Of a stretch of 15,910 nt of DNA, positions 13,782 through 15,910 are shown piece by piece. This DNA comes from CAZXCK01 sp964639225 (GTDB taxonomy: Bacteria; Chloroflexota; Anaerolineae; Aggregatilineales; Phototrophicaceae). The position numbers and the translations under genes are program-made. Numbering within the stretch: the first letter of the stretch is position 1; every line of letters starts with the position of its first letter. The notes below the pieces were generated by a model. It was not told the origin of the DNA and ran no database searches. It saw only the letters and a list, made by a program, of their open reading frames with translations. The DNA lies in assembly GCA_964639225.1 (NCBI GenBank), contig CAZXCK010000103.1:1-15910 (forward strand), given 5' to 3'.

Positions 13782-15419
13782 TTAGCCCGTCAGGTCCCAT
13801 TCGGCGATGTTCCAGAACGGCGTCGCACCGTTGACATCGCTGCCCTCCACCCGGTCGCTGATGACCCACAGGTCAGCATCGTACCAGATGCCCAGGAACA
13901 CGTGCTGATCGGCAATGCGCTGCACGATTTCGTGGAAAATCTCAACGCGCTCGTCGAAGTCGGTGGTCACAGCCTGCCGCTCAAACAGTTCGTCAATCTC
14001 AGGATCGCAGAAGCGGCGGTAGTTATTGCCGTCCGGGCTTTCCTCAGTCGGGATCATGCTGCACAGGTAGGTGGTGATGTTCGGATCCGGGAACTGGGTA
14101 TTCTGTGACCACTGGGCGATGTCGAAATCACCAACCGCCGGGGCGGCACCCGAAGCGAAACCGCCGAAGAACACGTCAGCCGGGTAAGTAATCAGCTCGA
14201 CGCCGATACCGACATCGGCCAGCATCTGCTGAACGACAGCCTGCGTATCAACGCGGATACCGCGTGTGGTTGTCACGTAGCGCAGCACCAGTTCGACGCC
14301 GTCTTTGTCACGGGTGCCATCGCCGTTGCTGTCTACCCAACCGGCCTCATCCAGCAGTTCCATGGCGCGCTCCGGGTCGTAGGGCGGCGCGGTCACTTCC
14401 GGATTGTGGTACGGGGTGCCTTCCCACTGGCTGCCCGCCGGATAGGTCAGGCCCAGCAGCAGGTCTTCGGTGATCTGTTCCTGATTGACGGCCAGGCCCA
14501 GGGCCTCGCGCACGCGGATATCCTGCAGAGCCGGGTGGCCGAGTTCAGGATCGAGATTATAGAACCACTGCTCGTTGTAGCCCGAGGCAACCGTGAAGAC
14601 TTCGTAACCCACATCCTGGAGTTCGAATGCATCAGCGTACGGGATAAACGTCGAAACGTCACCCTCGCCGTTTAGCAGCGTGGCAACCAGTGCTTCGTCA
14701 TCCGGGATGAAGCGGATGATGACCACATCGAGGTTCGGCTCGGGACCAAACCAGTTCTCGTTACGCACAAAGCGCATGAAGCTGCCGATTTCCCACTCGT
14801 CGAGCACGTACGGGCCGGAACCCACGCTCATATCGCGGTTCCAGGCGGCATTGTCCAGGGTGCCTTCGGCTTCAAAGACCGGCCCCAGGACATGCTCTGG
14901 CAGGACCTCGGTGAACAGGATTGCGGGCCAGGGAGCGAATGGCTCAACAAAATTCACGACAACGGTACGCTCGTCCGGAGCTTCCACACTGGTGATGACA
15001 CCCTCATCCACACCGTAGGGATAGCGTGTGTTGGGGATGTTGCCCGGCGCGTTGTACATGTCGTAGGTAAACAGGAAGTCCTCCGAGGTGATCGGCTCAC
15101 CGTCCGACCACACGATGTCGTCACGCAGCGTCAGCGTGATGGTCAGGCCATCCTCGCTGATGCCACCGTTCTCCACACTGGGGATTTCGGTGACGAGAAC
15201 CGGCTGCGGGTTGAGTTCACCGTCGAAGTTCCAGGCCGGGGAGAGATAGATATCAAAGGTGATGGCCGCGAAGAACATGCTGGTGTACATGGGATTCAGA
15301 TTGTCCAGTTCCTGCGCGTACAGGATGGTGATGGACTCGGACTGCGCCTGTGCCGGGATAATCAGCACAAGTGCCAGCAGCAGCACCGCTGCTATGGCAA
15401 AAAAGCGTCTCTTCTGCAT
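13782..15419 (-). CDS. ABC transporter substrate-binding protein, family 5 (peptide-binding, DppA/OppA-like)
   Basis: The 545-residue secreted protein should capture peptides (possibly other solutes such as nickel chelates or sugars) for the two permeases downstream. It starts with a Sec signal peptide: QKRR, a hydrophobic core LLLALVLII and a probable cleavage after AQA (23-25). No lipobox Cys is present. SBP_bac_5 signatures are LRDDIVWSDGEPITSEDFLF (98-117), VGSGPYVL (199-206), DIRVREALGLAVNQEQI (300-316) and AMELLDEAGW (352-361). DSNGDGTRD (363-371) is a Ca2+-binding-like loop common in this family. Cys453 and Cys471 could form a disulfide. AAGGAGG (plus-strand 15427-15433) is a near-perfect ribosome binding site 7 nt before ATG. 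It is the first gene of the transporter unit, followed by two hairpins that may keep its expression above that of the permeases. Confidence 0.93.
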   Translation of the reverse strand: MQKRRFFAIAAVLLLALVLIIPAQAQSESITILYAQELDNLNPMYTSMFFAAITFDIYLSPAWNFDGELNPQPVLVTEIPSVENGGISEDGLTITLTLRDDIVWSDGEPITSEDFLFTYDMYNAPGNIPNTRYPYGVDEGVITSVEAPDERTVVVNFVEPFAPWPAILFTEVLPEHVLGPVFEAEGTLDNAAWNRDMSVGSGPYVLDEWEIGSFMRFVRNENWFGPEPNLDVVIIRFIPDDEALVATLLNGEGDVSTFIPYADAFELQDVGYEVFTVASGYNEQWFYNLDPELGHPALQDIRVREALGLAVNQEQITEDLLLGLTYPAGSQWEGTPYHNPEVTAPPYDPERAMELLDEAGWVDSNGDGTRDKDGVELVLRYVTTTRGIRVDTQAVVQQMLADVGIGVELITYPADVFFGGFASGAAPAVGDFDIAQWSQNTQFPDPNITTYLCSMIPTEESPDGNNYRRFCDPEIDELFERQAVTTDFDERVEIFHEIVQRIADQHVFLGIWYDADLWVISDRVEGSDVNGATPFWNIAEWDLTG

Positions 15420-15517
15420 CTTAGAGCCTCCTTAGTGGAATGCTACTTAAATAACCGTACAATTTTATATCTTAGCTTCGTGCGCTGGTGGGATTGTACC
15501 CACAGTTCACACAATAA

Positions 15518-15568
15518 TTTATAACAGATTTATGCTCAAATTGCACAGTATTTCAGGATATTAAACAA
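15518..15568 (-). promoter_or_regulatory. Promoter region of the binding-protein gene, AT-rich
   Basis: On the minus strand, TGTTATAAA (plus-strand 15518-15526) gives an extended -10 box about 100 nt before the ATG. Upstream of it, TTGTTT and TGCAAT (plus-strand 15563-15568 and 15540-15545) are spaced by 17 nt and form a second candidate. The stretch from about 15440 to 15570 is clearly more AT-rich than anything else in the window. A small GTGGG/CCCAC dyad lies at 15488-15503 in the leader. Confidence 0.45.
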
Positions 15569-15629
15569 CGGCAACAGTTATTGGCCGCTGGCGACGGCCT
15601 GCATGGGTGCGCGGATTCCCGGCTGGGGC

Positions 15630-15666
15630 TATACTGAAACCCGTGACATTCAACCATGTGAGGAGG
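15630..15666 (+). promoter_or_regulatory. -10 box and ribosome binding site for the YifB/ComM gene
   Basis: TATACT (15630-15635) is a good -10 box without a recognisable -35. AGGAGG (15661-15666) is a consensus Shine-Dalgarno site 4 nt before ATG 15671 and fixes the start. Confidence 0.5.
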
Positions 15667-15670
15667 TTTC

Positions 15671-15910
15671 ATGCTGGCGATTGTGCGCGCCTGCGCCGTC
15701 ATCGGCCTGGATGGCAGTATCGTGGAAGTTCAGACAGACTTTAATCCCCGTGCGGGCCTGCCCAGTTTTGCCATCGTCGGCCTGCCCGATAACGCCGTCC
15801 GCGAGAGCAAGGAACGGGTACGGGCAGCCATCAAGAACAGCGGCCTGCAATTCCCCAACAAAGCCTATGTGGTCAACCTCTCCCCGGCTGACCTGCCCAA
15901 ACACGGCCCG
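15671..15910 (+). CDS. YifB/ComM-family Mg-chelatase-like AAA+ protein, N-terminal 80 residues only
   Basis: The visible 80 residues end at the window edge and match the N-terminal ChlI-type domain of the YifB/ComM family. Signatures are GLPSFAIVGLPDNAVRESKE (34-53), ERVRAAIKNSG (52-62), FPNKAYVVNLSPADLPK (65-81 region) and the opening IVRACAVIGLDGSIVEV. Full-length members are near 500 residues, with an AAA+ Mg-chelatase core and C-terminal domain. ComM is a hexameric helicase that promotes branch migration during integration of transformed DNA. In other bacteria the role is less clear, and genes of this family often sit beside dprA or a YraN-type gene. The Walker motifs lie beyond the window, so intactness cannot be judged. 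It is divergent from the transporter operon. Confidence 0.93.
   Translation, partial: MLAIVRACAVIGLDGSIVEVQTDFNPRAGLPSFAIVGLPDNAVRESKERVRAAIKNSGLQFPNKAYVVNLSPADLPKHGP

Noticed and set aside
15457..15499. 7-bp inverted copies GTACAAT and ATTGTAC in the binding-protein leader
   Set aside because: Short arms with a 29-nt loop in AT-rich sequence and no extension of pairing; probably chance.

Overview
The window is a GC-rich chromosomal segment that most resembles a Chloroflexota (Anaerolineae-like) genome. This is an inference. It rests on the Pro/Thr-rich lipoprotein with PD40 propeller repeats, the NAD-dependent Leu-type amino-acid dehydrogenase, the peptide-type ABC genes and the general gene style. 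No rRNA, tRNA, CRISPR array, insertion sequence or phage gene was seen. Coding density is high, and no gene-free stretch exceeds about 250 bases.

Layout, left to right. (1) 1-1388, plus strand: the 3' part of an AlbA/Schlafen-type putative transcriptional regulator that runs off the left edge. (2) 1476-3062, plus: a secreted lipoprotein with a Pro/Thr stalk and a TolB-like beta-propeller, with its own promoter and a terminator-like hairpin behind it. (3) 3206-5683, plus: a compact four-gene unit made of a FabG-type reductase, a YbaK-type aminoacyl-tRNA deacylase, a PaaG-like crotonase and a HIT hydrolase. It ends at a strong bidirectional terminator (5711-5757). (4) 5774-6832, minus: a leucine/valine-type dehydrogenase, divergent from (5) 7017-10105, plus: hutU and hutI, the second and third steps of histidine degradation. 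(6) 10109-11527, minus: a soluble HAMP-GAF histidine kinase that meets hutI tail to tail with a 3-nt gap. (7) 11605-15419, minus: a dipeptide/oligopeptide ABC importer in the transcription order binding protein, DppB-like permease, DppC-like permease. (8) 15671-15910, plus: the first 80 codons of a YifB/ComM-type AAA+ protein that runs off the right edge.

A common thread is import and catabolism of peptides and amino acids. The importer would bring in peptides, HutU/HutI would turn urocanate into formiminoglutamate, and the dehydrogenase would deaminate branched-chain amino acids. The fabG/crotonase unit may handle acyl-CoA intermediates. The pathway is incomplete here: no hutH, hutG/hutF, transporter ATPase or response regulator lies in the window.

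Several start sites were moved inward from the longest open frame because a ribosome binding site or promoter decides them: hutU at 7017, the dehydrogenase at 6832, the DppB-like permease at 13608 and the kinase at 11527. The least explained signals are regulatory. There is a 13-bp hairpin between hutU and hutI, two strong hairpins between the binding protein and permease genes, and extended -10 promoters recur before several genes. I found no convincing undescribed multi-gene system. The families are known ones, and the points of interest are in their variants and in the intergenic structure.
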